A DNA stretch of 64,000 nucleotides from Heterobasidion occidentale (GCA_039111635.1 JBCAQO010000003.1:1-64000); one strand, 5' to 3'; numbered from the stretch's first letter, positions 21,103 through 33,039 are shown. Numbers and translations: made by a program. Notes: generated from the sequence alone by a model not told the origin.

Positions 21103-24100
21103 ATGTCGCTCGCCAATTCAATCACTGTCACTACCGTTCCGAAGCTCTCAGAAGATCTGTCAAACTGGCCGATCTACAAGGATCGGGTACAGACAGCCAT
21201 TGAATCAAAGACAGGGCTGTTGCGACACCTGGCTGGCACCGCTCGGCAACCGCGAGAGCCCGTGCTTCCTGCCAAAGATGCTAAAGATGATGTTCTAGAA
21301 AAGTATGACAAGGCTATTGAGAAGGTCGATGAATACAATCAGAGAGAAGCCGCCATCAAGCAGCAGATCTACTCTACGATCCCCGACTCCATCCTCAATC
21401 GAATCAAAGGGAAGACAACCGCTAAGGAAGTTTGGACGGCGCTCTGCGATCTTGCGGAGAAGCGGGGAAAGATGGTCGAAATTGACATTCGACGGCGTAT
21501 TCACGATTCTCGATGCCAAGAGGGCGGCGATGTCCGCGCGCACCTCGACACCTTGATCGCACTCCAGAACGAGCTCATTGGCATGGATGCGGCTCTCGGC
21601 GACGATGACTTTGTTGCTGTCATTCTGTCCTCTCTCCCGAAGTCCTACGAGTCCGTTATTTCAGTAATGACGGCCGCTTCGAGTCTCAGTTCGAAGCCCC
21701 TTACCCCTTCCGGAATCATTCAGCACCTCACGCAGGAGCACGACCGGCGCAGCATTCAAGGTCGGCTCGAGAAGAAGGCACCGTCTGACGAGACGGCGCT
21801 GTATTCGCATGGCGGAGGTAAACAAGGAAAAGGGGGACGCGGGAAAGGGAAGAAGGGCAATCAGTCGTCGAGTGGCAAGAAGTGTTATAACTGTGGACTT
21901 ACCAACCACATAGCTGCAGACTGCTTCCGACCCGGCGGCGGGAAGGAAGGCCAATGGCCGGCAGGCATGCATCGGCCAGGCCAACACAAGAAGGGTGCGG
22001 ACCAGAGTGCGGGGAACTTTGCAGTTGCCGAGGATGCTGAGGATCCCGAATTTGGATTCACGGCGACATTTGACCTTGCGGCACTGACAGCAGGCCCCGA
22101 CGTCTCGTCCATGACACGTGTCCGATGCCTTGACACGGGCGCGAGTCACCACATGTCACCCTATCGAGAAGAATTCACAGACTTTGTCAGTATCCCATCC
22201 AAACCCATTTACGCAGCCGACAAACGTACCTTCATGGCAACTGGCCGCGGAAATGTTACAGTCCTGCTCCCAAATGGGGACGACATGACCGCCGTGCGGC
22301 TGTCCGACGTGCTGTACGCGCCGTCAATCGCGATCACGTTGATCTCGGCCAGTCGCATCGACAAGGCTGGATACTCTATTTATCTGAAAGGGGGGATCTG
22401 CAGGATCTCCGACCCCTCCGATCATGTTGTTGCGAGAATTCCGCGGTCAAACAACCTGTACAAAGTCGTCAGTCAAAAATTTTCGAGAACTGCAGGTTCC
22501 GCCAGGATCGCCGATGGCACCCCTCTGATACCACGTGGGGGGACGAGGAAGCTCATGCCAACCTCGTGCTATCAGCGCGGGAACTACACCGTCGCCTGGG
22601 TCACATATCCTGGACACAGCAAAGAGGCTGGTCAAGGAAAGAGTCATCGAAGGCATCACCCTTGACGCTCTCGTCTCCGAAATGGAGCTTTGTACCGCCT
22701 GTGTGCAGGCGAAGATGACACGGGTCTCATTCCCGAAGGAACGGACCCGACCGCGCGCAAAACGTTATGGCGAGCTCTTACACTCAGACTTGTGGGGCCC
22801 CGCACCCATCAATTCTCTTACTGGCTATCGCTACGCGATGCCCATTATGGACGACTTCTCGCAAGAGATTGTCCTGAAACTCTTACGCTCGAAGGATGAA
22901 GCCTTCAAGCATTATCTTCAACACGAAGCCTTCGTGAAGGGCCATCGTGGCGTCGTTCGGATCGGCACTCTACGCACCGACCGCGGTGGCGAGTACACCT
23001 CTGACGCTTTCGAATCCCACCTCAGAGACGAGGGAACGATCCATGAGAAGACTGTTCACGACTCGTCGGCACAAAACGGGACCGCCGAGCGGTTCCTACG
23101 GACCGTTGTAGAACGCGGCCGCGCGTTGTTGATAGCGTCGGGACTTCCAAGGTCCCTGTGGGGTGCAGCCATGTCACATGCCGTCTGGTTGTGGAATCGG
23201 ACCGGAACGCGCACGCTTGAAGGCACAACGCCATACGAGAAGGTCCACGGCGCGAAGCCGGACCTGGGTGGACTCCACGAGTGGGGGTGCCGAGTATGGG
23301 TGAAGATAGAGGGGCGGAGCAAGCTCGACGCGCAAGCTGACGAAGGACGCTTCGTCGGCTATAGTGCTGAAAGCAAGGGGATACTGGTGTACTGGCCGAC
23401 GAAACGGAAGGTCAGCGTCGAGCGCAACGTGCGCTGGGACGACTCACCGGTACCGGACGTCATTATCGATGATAACGACAGCCCAAACGACGACGCACGG
23501 ACGCCGGCGCACTCTGCAAAGGGTGCAGGTCGCGCAAGCGCACCTGGCACCCCAGACACGACGCCGTCGAATGCCGTCGACGCGTCGCGGCTCAAAACCG
23601 AGTCGCGCGAGCCTACAAGCATCCCGGGAGGTCAGCAGGACGACGCGGCGCCAGCGCAACTCGACGCAAGCGCAACGAGAGGTCAAAACCTACCTGTAAC
23701 CCCGGATTACATCCCCAAGCGCTCCGATTCTCCTCCCAGCGTCGAAACGACGCGTCCCCGTCGCACCCCCAAGCCTTCCGAGTACATCCGACGCCTTGAA
23801 CGAGGCGAAGGAACGACGACAGGCAGCGCACGAGCGCCAGCTGTCCCTCGCGGCATGCGAGCATCCGAGGACCCCAAACCAGACCTTGAGTCGAATCCTG
23901 TCGACAGTGCGCAGGTAGCGGCCATGGAGTCTTTCCTAGCCGATGAAGAGGCCGATAAGAGGTCCTGGAGGAGGTGGAGATGCTGGGAGGAAGTGGGAAG
24001 GAATAGAGTGGGCAATGGCAGCGGAAGCGACCGAGGGGATGGAACCCCGCACCGTGGAAGCCGCTCGGAAACGACCGGACTGGCCGCAATGGGATGCGGC

Positions 24101-25597
24101 GATTCAAGACGAACTTGACCGCCTCGCAAAGCTCAACACCTGGGAGCTCGTCGACAGGCCCTTGAACGCCAACGTCGTCGGCTCCAAGTGGGTCTTCAAG
24201 ATCAAGCGGGGCGCGGCCGGCGAAATCACGCGCTACAAAGCGCGGCTCGTTGCGCAGGGTTTCACGCAGGTCCCCGGCATCGATTACGGAGACACGTTTG
24301 CACCAGTCGCAAAACTTACCTCCATTCGGATTCTACTCGCTCTCGCGGCTCGCTTTGACTGGGAGATTCATCAGATGGATGTAAAGAATGCATTCCTTAA
24401 TGGAGACCTCGAGGAAGAGATCTTTATGAAGCAACCCCCGGGTTTCTCAGTGCCCGGCCTCGAAGAGAAGGTCTGTCGCTTATTCAAGACAATCTATGGC
24501 TTGAAGCAATCCTCTCGGCGCTGGTATAAGAAGCTCTGCGACGTGTTCCTCGCCATGGGCTTTACGGTCTGTGCTGTCGAACACGGCATCTTCTACAAGC
24601 GTGACGACGAGGGTGTTTCCATCATTGCTGTCTCTGTCGACGACCTCGCTCTCTTTGCTAGTTCCTTGGCTGCCATCTTAGCTATGAAGGAAGCCCTCAA
24701 TCGGGCCTTCGAGATGACAGATCTTGGCGAGATTCACTGGTTGCTCGGTATCGAGATCAAGCGTGATCGCGGGGCGCGGACTATTTCCCTGTCTCAGCGT
24801 GCGTACATCGACACAATTCTCTCACGCTTTAATCTCGAGACCGCAAATTCACTCTCCACTCCCACTGATCCAAACGCACACCTCATGATGATGCAATCCC
24901 CATCCACTCCGCAGCAGTTCTCCGAGATGCGCAATGTTCCATAACCAGGAACTTATTGGATCTGCCATGTATGCTACCGTTGCCGCTCGACCAGATATCT
25001 GTTTTGCGGTGTCATATCTTTCACAGTTCATGCAGAATCCTGGACGTGCTCACTGGGAAGCCGCAAAGCGATTGCTGAGGTATTTGAAGGGCACACGAGA
25101 GTTATGGCTAACTTTTGGGAAGGAGCAGCGGGGGATTGAGGGATTCTCAGATGCTGATCATGGGGGTCAGGAGCACAGACGCTCAATCTCGGGTTATGTT
25201 TTTCTGTTCGATGGTGGCGCTGTGTCTTGGTCTTCCAGAAGCAGTCAATTGTTGCTCAGTCTAGCACCGAGGCGGAGTATGTCGCGCTCGCTCACGCAAC
25301 GAAGGAAGCATTGTGGATCCGTATGTTCTTAGGCAACATCTTCTCCCCTCTCACCACACCTACCATTCTCTATGGCGATAACCAATCCGCCATTGCCCTT
25401 GCAAGAATGATGCCTTCCATTCTCGCACGAAGCACATTGACATCCGCTATCATTTCATCCACGACATTATCGAGAAGAACTTCGTTGAGCTACGCTACTG
25501 TCCTACTGGCGAGATGGCGGCTGACGGATTTACTAAACCGCTGGCTCGTCAGAAGATTGAGAAGATGATAGAGCTTATTGGACTTCAGGAGATTTGA
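21103..25597 (+). pseudogene. copia Gag-Pol, frame-broken
   Basis: Gag helices come first, then a C-x2-C-x4-H-x4-C zinc knuckle (about 21880-21925) and an aspartic protease Asp-Thr-Gly-Ala-Ser (about 22130). The integrase His/Cys finger and D,D,E core follow (about 22570-23100), with a Gly-Tyr-Ser-type C-terminal motif. Reverse transcriptase (about 24130-24800) has a Val-Asp-Asp active site preceded by Ser rather than Tyr. RNase H carries Ser-Thr-Glu-Ala-Glu-Tyr (about 25265). The reading frame changes about six times, near 22560, 22612, 23960, 24935, 25235 and 25405. At least the last three sit in short A runs where one base would restore the frame. An ATG at 21082 overlaps the primer site, so 21103 is preferred as the start. 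Confidence 0.85.
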
Positions 25598-25604
25598 GGG
25601 GGTG
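25590..25604 (+). other. Polypurine tract
   Basis: GATTTGAGGGGGTG-like purine-rich run immediately before the 3' LTR, the expected plus-strand primer position. Confidence 0.6.
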
Positions 25605-25917
25605 TGTTGGACTGAGGCAAATCGCCTTCGTCATCTCTTTCTTATGATTTACTTATTGCTTACTTACTTGACGAGCTCGGAGATTGCCGAAGTACTATAC
25701 AGTTCTCAGCCACTGCGCTTGTAGTTACTGACGCCTTCGGTGTCGGGCTTCCCTCAGTGATCTACACAGACGCTGAGGTGAGCCCGCTTCTTCTTAAGAC
25801 ATAGATGTCACTTTTACTTACGCTTCTATCACGTAGTAATACTTCTAGGTACTTACCGATTAAATATACAGTGATCTACACAGACGCTGAGTAATACTTC
25901 TAGCCCATATCTCAACA
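25605..25917 (+). repeat. 3' LTR of copia element
   Basis: 313 bp, differing from the 5' LTR only by one extra CT in the CATCTCTTTC stretch. Confidence 0.95.
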
Positions 25918-26735
25918 TGCGCGACGTCCCAGACGTCCCCCCTTTGTCTGTGGTGCACACAGGTCGTCTGTGACGACTGCACAACGTCGCAGACGTACCC
26001 TGTACGTCTGTGACAACTGCCCGACGTCTGGGACGTCCCCCCCTCGTCTGGGGTGAACACAAGGCGTCTGCAACGGCTGAAACGACGTCTCAGACGTCAC
26101 GTCTCGTATAGGATGCAGGCAGGCCGTCTGCGACGTCTGCCTGACATCTGAGACGTCGCGTCTCGTCTCAGAGGACTGCTAATCGTCAGGGACGTCCTCA
26201 TGTCACAAACAACGGCTGCACTCTCTCACCTACTCTCTCACCTGACTCCTCGCCTGCCTCCTCACCTGGCCTCTCACCTAGCCTCTCACCTGCCTCCTCA
26301 CCTAGCCTCTCACCTGCCTCCTCACCTAGCCTCTTACCTGCCTCCTCACCTAGCCTCTCACCTGCCTCCTCACCTGGCCTCTCACCTGGCTCCTCACCTG
26401 GCTCCTCACCTACCCAACATCTCGGATTTTTTTCGCCTCACCTACCACCCGCCTACGACCTCTTATAACTCTTATAACCTAACCCTCTCACCTAGCCTCT
26501 CACCTGCCTCCTCACCTGGCCTCTCACCTGCCTCCTCACCTGGCCTCTCACCTGCCTCTTCACCTGGCCTCTCACCGGCCTCCTTACCTGGCCTCTCACC
26601 TGCCTCCTCACCTGGCCTCTCACCTGCCTCCTCACCTAGCCCCTCACCTAGCCTCTCACCTAGCTCCTCACCTACCTAACATCTCGGATTTTTTTCGTCT
26701 CACCTACCATCCGCCTACCACCTCTTATAACCTAA
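25918..26735. repeat. Type A then type B satellite, resumed after copia
   Basis: 25918-26205 continues the type A unit cut by the copia insertion. 26210-26480 is a type B array with the T-tract tail, and 26485-26735 is another type B array with the same tail. With 19500-20757 this gives the order B-A-B-A-B-B, a higher-order composite repeat. Confidence 0.9.
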
Positions 26736-26739
26736 GTGA

Positions 26740-27046
26740 TGAAAAATTCAGGATACCATCCTGAACACCTTTCAAATCTCTTGAATCAGACATAATTGTG
26801 TGCAACACAAATTTCATGTCCCAAAACCCAGACTGTGCGAAGCACAGTCTGGTTTTAGAGAGTAGACTGTTTAAATCCATATCTATTGAACCCCTGATTC
26901 AATCTGGCTGATTTTGGGCCTCAAAGTTGTACCAGGGTATGAAAACCACAAGCTATATTTTTTTGTATTTATAGCTGCATTAAACTGGTAACACAGTAGT
27001 TTTAGATATCGGTGGACTCAAATCGGTCGGTAATACTCCTAGGCAC
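26740..27046. repeat. Dispersed 0.3-kb repeat, copy 1
   Basis: Shares CACCTTTCAAATCTCTTG, AGACTGTTTAAATCCATA and GGTGGACTCAAATC with 37137-38283, in the same orientation and about 88% identical. Its centre is a perfect hairpin CAGACTGTGC-GAA-GCACAGTCTG (26829-26851). It has no coding capacity. Both copies end in GGTAATACTCCTAG, so this is probably the element end. It may be a non-autonomous DNA element. Confidence 0.8.
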
Positions 27047-28859
27047 AGACGTGATGAAGTCATCGATCGCCACTCATCGCGGGGCCATCCCCAGTCCGTC
27101 CCCACATTCGGCAGCTGGATTCCTTGCTTTTGCAGTGCATTTGCTCTGAGGAGGACAAGGGGAAGATGCCAGGTATATGCTTTCCGATCAAGGCGCGGGA
27201 TCAAGCGGAACGAGACAGAGTGTGTATCGACGGACGATTTCGAACGAGCCATCAGGGCGCTGCGAGCTGGAAGAAGGCCCTGCGTGCGTCCGGAACAGAC
27301 TTGTGATGGATGATACATGATGGTTGATGCATGACAATTGATTAAGTGCTGATCACGCTGAAGTGCAGGCGCGCTATAGGCCACGTACGAGTGGGATGGC
27401 GGCGGTCGTCGTGAAGGTGCGAAGGAGGATGCCCGGCGGGAAGCGGGAATTCGGAAGCCAGATGATGCAATGGACTGAGGCAGGTGGGGTAGCATGCAAA
27501 GAAAAACGAGCAACAGATCTGCTACAGTATCAGAAACTAGATCGAAGGTTCCGCCCAAGAACGCTATGTTTAGAGGACCGAGCTGACTGAGCTATCACGT
27601 CAAGGCCAGGCAGAAACCGAGATCAGCCAGCATGGCCGATGTCCTGCAGACCAGACATACTGATGGAGGACCATAAACGGGTGACATAGCACGCAGACAA
27701 GCACTTAATAGTTGAAGTGAACATGAGCGTGAAGGCCCTGAAGGGACAGGATCAGGAGACAAGTGAGAGACAAGTACGCACATAGAGGAAGCTCTTGTCA
27801 CCATGCTTGAGTCCATACTCTAAGCAAATGTTGCCGGCGGCGGTTGGCCTCTGTGACATAGAAAGGGTGCGGGCTGTACGGAGGCTGGGGGTTTTCAAGC
27901 TAGACAACGAGCTGGCTAGCGACATGTGCGGGCTGGACAACACTCTGATGTGCGATGTTGACAGGGCTTAGGAGCGGGGGCTCCGAGGCAATGGAGAGAG
28001 AGCGCGTCGAGGCGTCACGGGCTCATGCGAGCTCGGAGGCGGCCGGCCAGCGGAGGTCTGGATTGTGGGGAGGGCAGCGGCAAGCGAAGCGACGGCGAGG
28101 AGGAGCGCGGTGAACGAGAGCAGGCTGACGTTCTGGGAACTTTGGGCCTAGGTGGGGGAAGGTGGGGCGGGTCTGATGGCGAGGGCGTTCATGAAGGAGG
28201 CGAGAGGTTTGCAACCGGACATCGGACGTGCGGGCGGGAGGTAGCAAAGCTGGAAGGGCTGTGGATGGAAGGTGTGTCTGAAGGTCGGAGGGCTTGCGCA
28301 AGGGGATGTTCTAGAGCGATCAAGAGGCGCGGGTTTGGAGGGAGGAGAAAGAAGGGATGCTGCTGCGGCTGCATGTCTAGGGAAGGGACATGCGGGAGGG
28401 ACATCATCAGCAAACCTGTAACCAGTCCCAGCCAGTCCCAGAGCCCCAGATGCTCCCAGATGCTTAGGTCATCTAGGGACATCTGGCTAGATGTCTGTGT
28501 ATGCCCAGATCTAGACAGATAAGGTGCTCTATCAATAAGCTGACTAGGAGGACATTTTTGAAAGGCAGTGTTTGTAATGTCAGTGCTGCTTCAAAGTTTT
28601 CAATACAAGAGCTGAGAAAAAATTTCCCAGTAATGTACCAGACTGTCATTAGTGCTATCTGTTGAATATCAGCTTGCTAGTGATATTGAGATACTTCCCT
28701 GTATCATAGCTCTCAAATGATGTATCATATGCCATCATTCTTCCATGAATGGATGCTAAAAATGCGAAAATAGATGACACCTCACTGAGTTCAGGCATCC
28801 CAAAATTCTTTCAAGTCTCAAAAAGCTTGTTATAAGCCGAGTGTTGATGTAGAATATCA
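27047..28859. other. Gene-poor segment
   Basis: No supported gene. The longest open frame (minus, 26980-27558) has no splice or motif support and overlaps the dispersed repeat. 27960-28480 is GC-rich with arginine-biased frames on all strands, and 28550-28860 is AT-rich. A tandem-like stretch of CCAGTCCCAG/CCCAGATGC lies at 28423-28510. Confidence 0.4.
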
Positions 28860-28965
28860 TAGTCATATAGTGGAGTGGATAATTGTGGTCTTGACATTGC
28901 TTACAGCCGGTGAATGATTCAAGAGGTTCTGGGTTCAATTCCTGAACAGTGCAGATTGATTTTTG
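28860..28965 (+). repeat. tRNA-related SINE-like relic
   Basis: An A-box-like TAGTGGAGTGGATA (about 28867) is followed about 60 bp later by a good B box, GGGTTCAATTCC (about 28929). The presumed acceptor and T stems do not pair properly, so it is not a functional tRNA. The spacing fits the polymerase III promoter of a tRNA-derived SINE head. Confidence 0.4.
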
Positions 28966-29074
28966 CAGTCGTCCTATTGATGACAATTATCTAATCCTTT
29001 CCATATATGGTGCATCTGGACATATCTGTCCAGACACCGGTGTGTCTGTCTAATCGGGGACTTGCTAGAGGCAT

Positions 29075-30300
29075 CTAGGGGCCTAGGAGCATCTGTCCAG
29101 GTTGGTACAGACGTTTTCCAGTTTGCTGATGATGCATGCGCAGGATCGAGGAAGGGAGCGGCAAGGAAAGGGCGGGCGGGAGGCATGAGAGTGCGAGGCA
29201 CGCACCTTTATACCGCTCGGCGTGCTCATCAAGTGTGCGCCCGTTGTGGATGTCATCGTCATCGGCGCCCATGCCTCTTCCCAGCCTGTCTCTCCGCCGC
29301 CGCCACCGGTCCTCTTACTCCGCCGCCAGTTGCTTAGCTTCCGTCGAGGGTGGGACGGTCGACGAAGAAATGGTCGAGAGTGTGCGGGATTGAGTGTGTG
29401 CGGGATCGAGGGTCGCGAGGTAGAGGGAACGGAGGAAGGAGAGGCCGATGGGTAGACAAGAGGTCGAGCATGCGTGGGATAGAGGAGGTAGATGTGGGCT
29501 CGATAAGACGAAGGGAAGCGTGCGGGCGGATGTGGGTCGCAGGCAAGGGTGGGTGTGTGCACGGGAGTGCGGCGCCGAGGGGACGCAAGTGCGCACATGG
29601 GGCTCGAGGGCGGGATCGACAGCCGAGCGGAGCGAGCAGGCGAGCAGGCAAGTTGCTGCTGCGTCAAGCGGGAAATGTCGGCGTGTCGAGCGGGGGTGCG
29701 GGGAATGCGGACGATGCGCAGGAGAACATAGACGACGCGGACAAGCGGGCGCGGCGTGGAGCGGGGAGAGCACAAGAGCATAAGAGCACGAGATCGAGCA
29801 CGCGGGAAGAGACAAGGTCGGGCGTGTGAGCGGGTCAGAGGAGGAGCGGCGAACGTGAGGTCGAGGGCTGGAATGTCGAGGGAGGAGCGGAACAGCCTGG
29901 ACGAGGGCGGGATGAGGGAGAGAGACTGGAGCGAGAGACAAGGGCGGACCTGCATCCGTCGTGAACCTGAGGGGACGAGGGCGGACGCGGGAACGACAGT
30001 CGAGCGGGGCGAGCACTCAAGCACGCGAGTGGCCATAGCGTCGAGCAGGGATTCCGGGTGTGTCAAGTAGGGGTCCGGGCAACGCGGATGATGTGCGGGA
30101 ACGTGCACGACGCGGGCAGATGGGCGTAGTGTCGAGCAAGTCGAGCACGAGAGCGAGCGAGCGAACGAGCGGGTAGAGAGGGTCCGGGAGAGAGGAGGAA
30201 CCAGGCAAGTGACGACTTACCTTTCGTAGATGTCCTCGTCATCCGTTCCCTCCTTCTATGCTCATCTCCACCGTAGCCAGTCCCCATCCTCCTCCTCCTC
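29075..30300 (-). repeat. Degenerate GC-rich units with 14-3-3-exon-like ends (A and B)
   Basis: Unit A (29075 to about 30000) and unit B (about 30000-30300) share with 33040-33140 and 35975-36130 an acidic exon-like segment on the minus strand. It has a Glu/Asp run, then Asp-Asp-Glu-Asp and, in A, His-Ala-Glu-Arg-Tyr, ending at a GT donor. Around it are GC-rich stretches with GTCGAG and GGGATCGAG motifs. No unit has a full reading frame. The last 32 bp of unit A (29199-29230) match the end of 14-3-3 exon 1 plus donor at 25 of 32 positions. Confidence 0.45.
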
Positions 30301-30502
30301 GTTGTTGTAGTTGTCCGTATTGTCATTGCCGTCAGTGTCGTTGGACAGCGTGGGCGAGTGGATGTTGAACAAGTGGGGCGGTGCCGAGAAAAAAAGGGCC
30401 GTGTGTGTGGGTGTGGGCGAAGGCGAGGGATAACAGTGGATGAGGATGAGGCGGAGGTGTAAAGAGGAGGTATTGAGGGCGGTATCAGCAAGTCCAAGAG
30501 CT

Positions 30503-30727
30503 GATAGGCGGCTGAAACAACGAGCCTGTCCAGCTGCGGACAGGCTCGTCATGTCAGTCACGTATTACATGGCTAGGACCTGATACGCGGCTGACACGAC
30601 AAGCCTATCCAGCCGCCAGGCTCGTCATGTCAGCCGCGTATCAGGTCCCAGCCATGCGATACGCGGCTGACACGACGAGCCTGACCAGCCGCGGACAGGC
30701 TCGTCGTGTCAGTCGTGTATCAGCATG
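30503..30727. repeat. Three tandem long palindromes
   Basis: Consecutive imperfect palindromes at 30503-30567, 30578-30646 and 30653-30727. Each reads GATACGCGGCTGACACGACGAGCC on the left and the mirror GGCTCGTCGTGTCAGCCG...TATC on the right, with a short CCAGCCGC-type loop. The second has an almost perfect stem of about 30 bp including its ends ACCTGATACGCGG/CCGCGTATCAGGT. There is no coding capacity. Confidence 0.9.
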
Positions 30728-30825
30728 GCTGGCTTCTCCACCTTTTTTGCCCTGTAATACCCCTGCCCTACCCTGAACCTTCTAGCTTTTCAGGTTAGAA
30801 TGGTCGAGCATCATGAGCCCCCGTC

Positions 30826-32700
30826 AAGCTGGCTGTCCATGCCGCCCATCCCCACGCTCGCGATCGTCATGCCCGTGCTCCCGCTCAGCATGCGCGCAGC
30901 CTTGGCGCTCTCCCCAGACTCCTCGAGGTCCACGGGCAGCGGAGGCCGCTGCTCCGGTAGCTGCTCGGGCGGCGACTGGCACTGGATGAGCACGACGAGC
31001 GGCTGGATGTTCGCTGGCGAGCGGGTGGCTCTTCCAGTCGACGATGCGGCTCCGGAGGTCCTCCGTGATTGCGCCAAAGGTGGACTTTTCTTCGGGCAAT
31101 TGGGAGGACTGGGCGAAGTCGGAGTGCAAGTTGGAGAAGAGTGCGTCGACAAGCGAGTCCTGCGAGTCAAGTGAGTCCGAATTTCCAACAACAGCAACAG
31201 CGGCGACCAGGGTAGCTACTCACTCTCCGTGCACATGCAAACAATACAGCAGACGTCGGCGAAGCGACCTGGGAGCGGGGCGGTGACTGCGACTGTCGCG
31301 CGTGGCATCGGACGGTGGTTAGAACGCGTCCGAGTAGTTGCCGTGGTGCTGGTGCTGCTGGTAGTGCTGCTAGCGGTAAGGCGTAGACAAGGACGAAGGC
31401 TCTGGCAAGTGGGCGGGCGAACTGCGCGGGTGGCCATGACCATTGGGCGACGACGTACTGAGATTTCGAGGCCGGTGGACTTGACGGACAGGGCGTGCTC
31501 GAGCGGTTCGTCTTCGGTGGGGTCATGAGGCTTGGCGAAGACGCACACAATGGCATTGCCCCAGTATCACACCGAGAACGGGCTCGCGAGCACCGTGTCT
31601 GTGCGTCGCAGGCTGCCCGCGGTGCCGAAACCGTTTCGCCCGCTGCCGGCGTGCCCGTGCGGCACGGGGAACGATGCGTGCGAGTGCAGGTGCAGGTGCA
31701 GATGCAGATGTGCACCTGACGCGGGCGCGCCGTCCAGCGCAGCGTGGCTCGCGCTCATGGCGATGGCTGCGCCGGAGCCGTGCATCGTCTCGCGGCGCTC
31801 CACGCGCTTTATCTTTTTGCGGCACCTGAAGAGACAACAGGGGTCAGGGTTCGCCTGCGCTGAGACCGCACACGCACACGCACCGATCGCACATGATGCA
31901 TACCAGAACGACCTGGATGAAGGAGCGTTTGAAACAGACGTGCGAGCTCGGCGTGCCCGACCGCCGCGCCCGACACGCGGAGCAGCGTGAAGGCGAGCGT
32001 CAGCCCGCCGTGAGCGTGCACGATGCGCGTGCCCGACGGCGGGGGCGACGCAGCGGGCGATGTCAAGAAGGCGGAAGCGGAGGTGGGCGGGTACGGAGGC
32101 AGAGGTGGGCGGGCGTGGAGGCAGAGGTGGGCGGGCACGGAGGCGGAGGTGGGCGGGCGCGGAGGCAGAGGTGGGCGGGCGCAGAGGCAGAGGTGGGCGG
32201 GCGCGGAGGCGGCAGGAGCAACAGAGGCGCATTGTAAACCCCACACACGGGGTGCCCGTTAGTGTAGCGCAGCGCGCGGATCTTGACGGCGCCGTTGGAG
32301 GTAGCGACGGCGGAGGGCTGAAGAGGTGCGCGTGGCGTCTATGGCGGGATGGAGCGCGATCGGCAAAGGGTAGGTACAAGAACAGGTGCCCGCACGAGGT
32401 CCTACTCGAGACGGCAAAGGTTGGGGAGGGGACGAAGGCGGTTGTGAGCGCACGGGTGTCGATGCAGCGGCCAATGACATTGCACTATGTGGGGAAGGTA
32501 ACAAGGGCGTGCGTGTAGGCGGACGGTAGGCCAGCAACGGAAGCGGGGGCGGGCGAGGACGCAGCGTCGATCCAGGCTTCGGTCTGGGCGTGGTCGACGG
32601 GATCGTTTGCGGTGCCGTGCCAGTCAAAGGCCTCTGCGACGAGGCGGCAGGCGGTGGTGAAGACGAGAAGCCAGCCACTGCGCAGGCGGGAGGGCGAAGT
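30826..32700 (-). CDS. Unresolved gene-like region, frame-broken
   Basis: Protein-like stretches lie on the minus strand in changing frames. One block at about 32690-32480 contains a Phe-Asp-Trp-His motif and ordinary amphipathic composition. Another at about 31530-31430 has a Phe-Ala-Lys-Pro-His-Asp-Pro motif. A terminal block (31160-30826) has an acidic helix with Phe-Gly-Ala-Ile-Thr-Glu-Asp-Leu, then a frame change near 31020 and a Met/Gly-rich end at a TGA. The pieces read like one protein of 300-400 residues with several one-base breaks and introns I cannot place. The family is not recognised. The very GC-rich sequence gives many competing spurious frames, so this is only a likely gene position. 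Confidence 0.3.
32076..32215. repeat. GC-rich minisatellite, 21-bp period
   Basis: Six to seven units of GAGGTGGGCGGGCGCGGAG with A/G changes at two positions. It lies within the unresolved gene-like region and would encode Pro/Ala/His-rich repeats if translated. Confidence 0.9.
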
Positions 32701-33039
32701 AAGTCTCGAAGGAGGTTAGGTAAGGTTGGAGGAGATGATGAGAGAGGAGCGTAGGCTCGAGGCGACGGTTAGGTTATGTGCGGGTGGTTGTAGGTCGCAG
32801 GTTAAGGTGGGTGCGCGGACTCAAGTACTCAAGGGCGGGTTCGTGGCGTCGAGGGGATGTGCATGGGCGCATGGGATCGAGAGCGGGTTAGACTGACGAG
32901 AGGGTCGAGGTTAGCAAGCGGGCGTGGCGTCGAGGGAGGGGACGTCGAGGGTCGCGGGGATGTAGGGCAGTCGTAGGGCGAGTAAGGGGCGGGCGGAAGA
33001 GACGAGAACGAGAACGAGAGGGGCGCGAGCAGTAATGAC

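Larger units (their letters stand above)
20767..25917 (+). mobile_element. Ty1/copia LTR retrotransposon, full length
   Basis: A 5.15-kb element with LTRs at 20767-21077 and 25605-25917, both beginning TGTTGG and ending CAACA. The LTRs are identical except for one 2-bp CT indel. A perfect 5-bp target duplication TGCGC flanks it (20762-20766 and 25918-25922). It lies in a type A satellite, whose unit reads on across the site. A primer-binding site follows the 5' LTR and a purine tract precedes the 3' LTR. Gene order gag, protease, integrase, reverse transcriptase, RNase H identifies the copia superfamily. The near-identical LTRs mean a very recent insertion. Confidence 0.96.

Noticed and set aside
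26470..26490. CCTAACCC, matching one telomere repeat unit
   Set aside because: A single unit produced by the junction of two satellite tails (TATAACCTAAC followed by CCTCTCACC); no tandem telomeric run exists.
26980..27558. 192-codon minus-strand frame
   Set aside because: It starts inside the next segment and ends within the dispersed repeat, with no motif or intron support.
28860..28965. Functional tRNA gene
   Set aside because: The 5' and 3' acceptor strands do not pair and the T stem is weak; only promoter-like boxes remain.
29083..30108. Long Arg/Pro/Ser-rich minus-strand frame of 341 codons
   Set aside because: GC-driven absence of stops; comparable frames occur on both strands, with no splice sites, domain or start context.
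30826..31160. CDC24-type RhoGEF PH domain
   Set aside because: A Leu-Arg-Ser-Arg-Ile-x-Asp-Trp-Lys motif recalls CDC24, but the following strand pattern does not match and no DH domain lies upstream.
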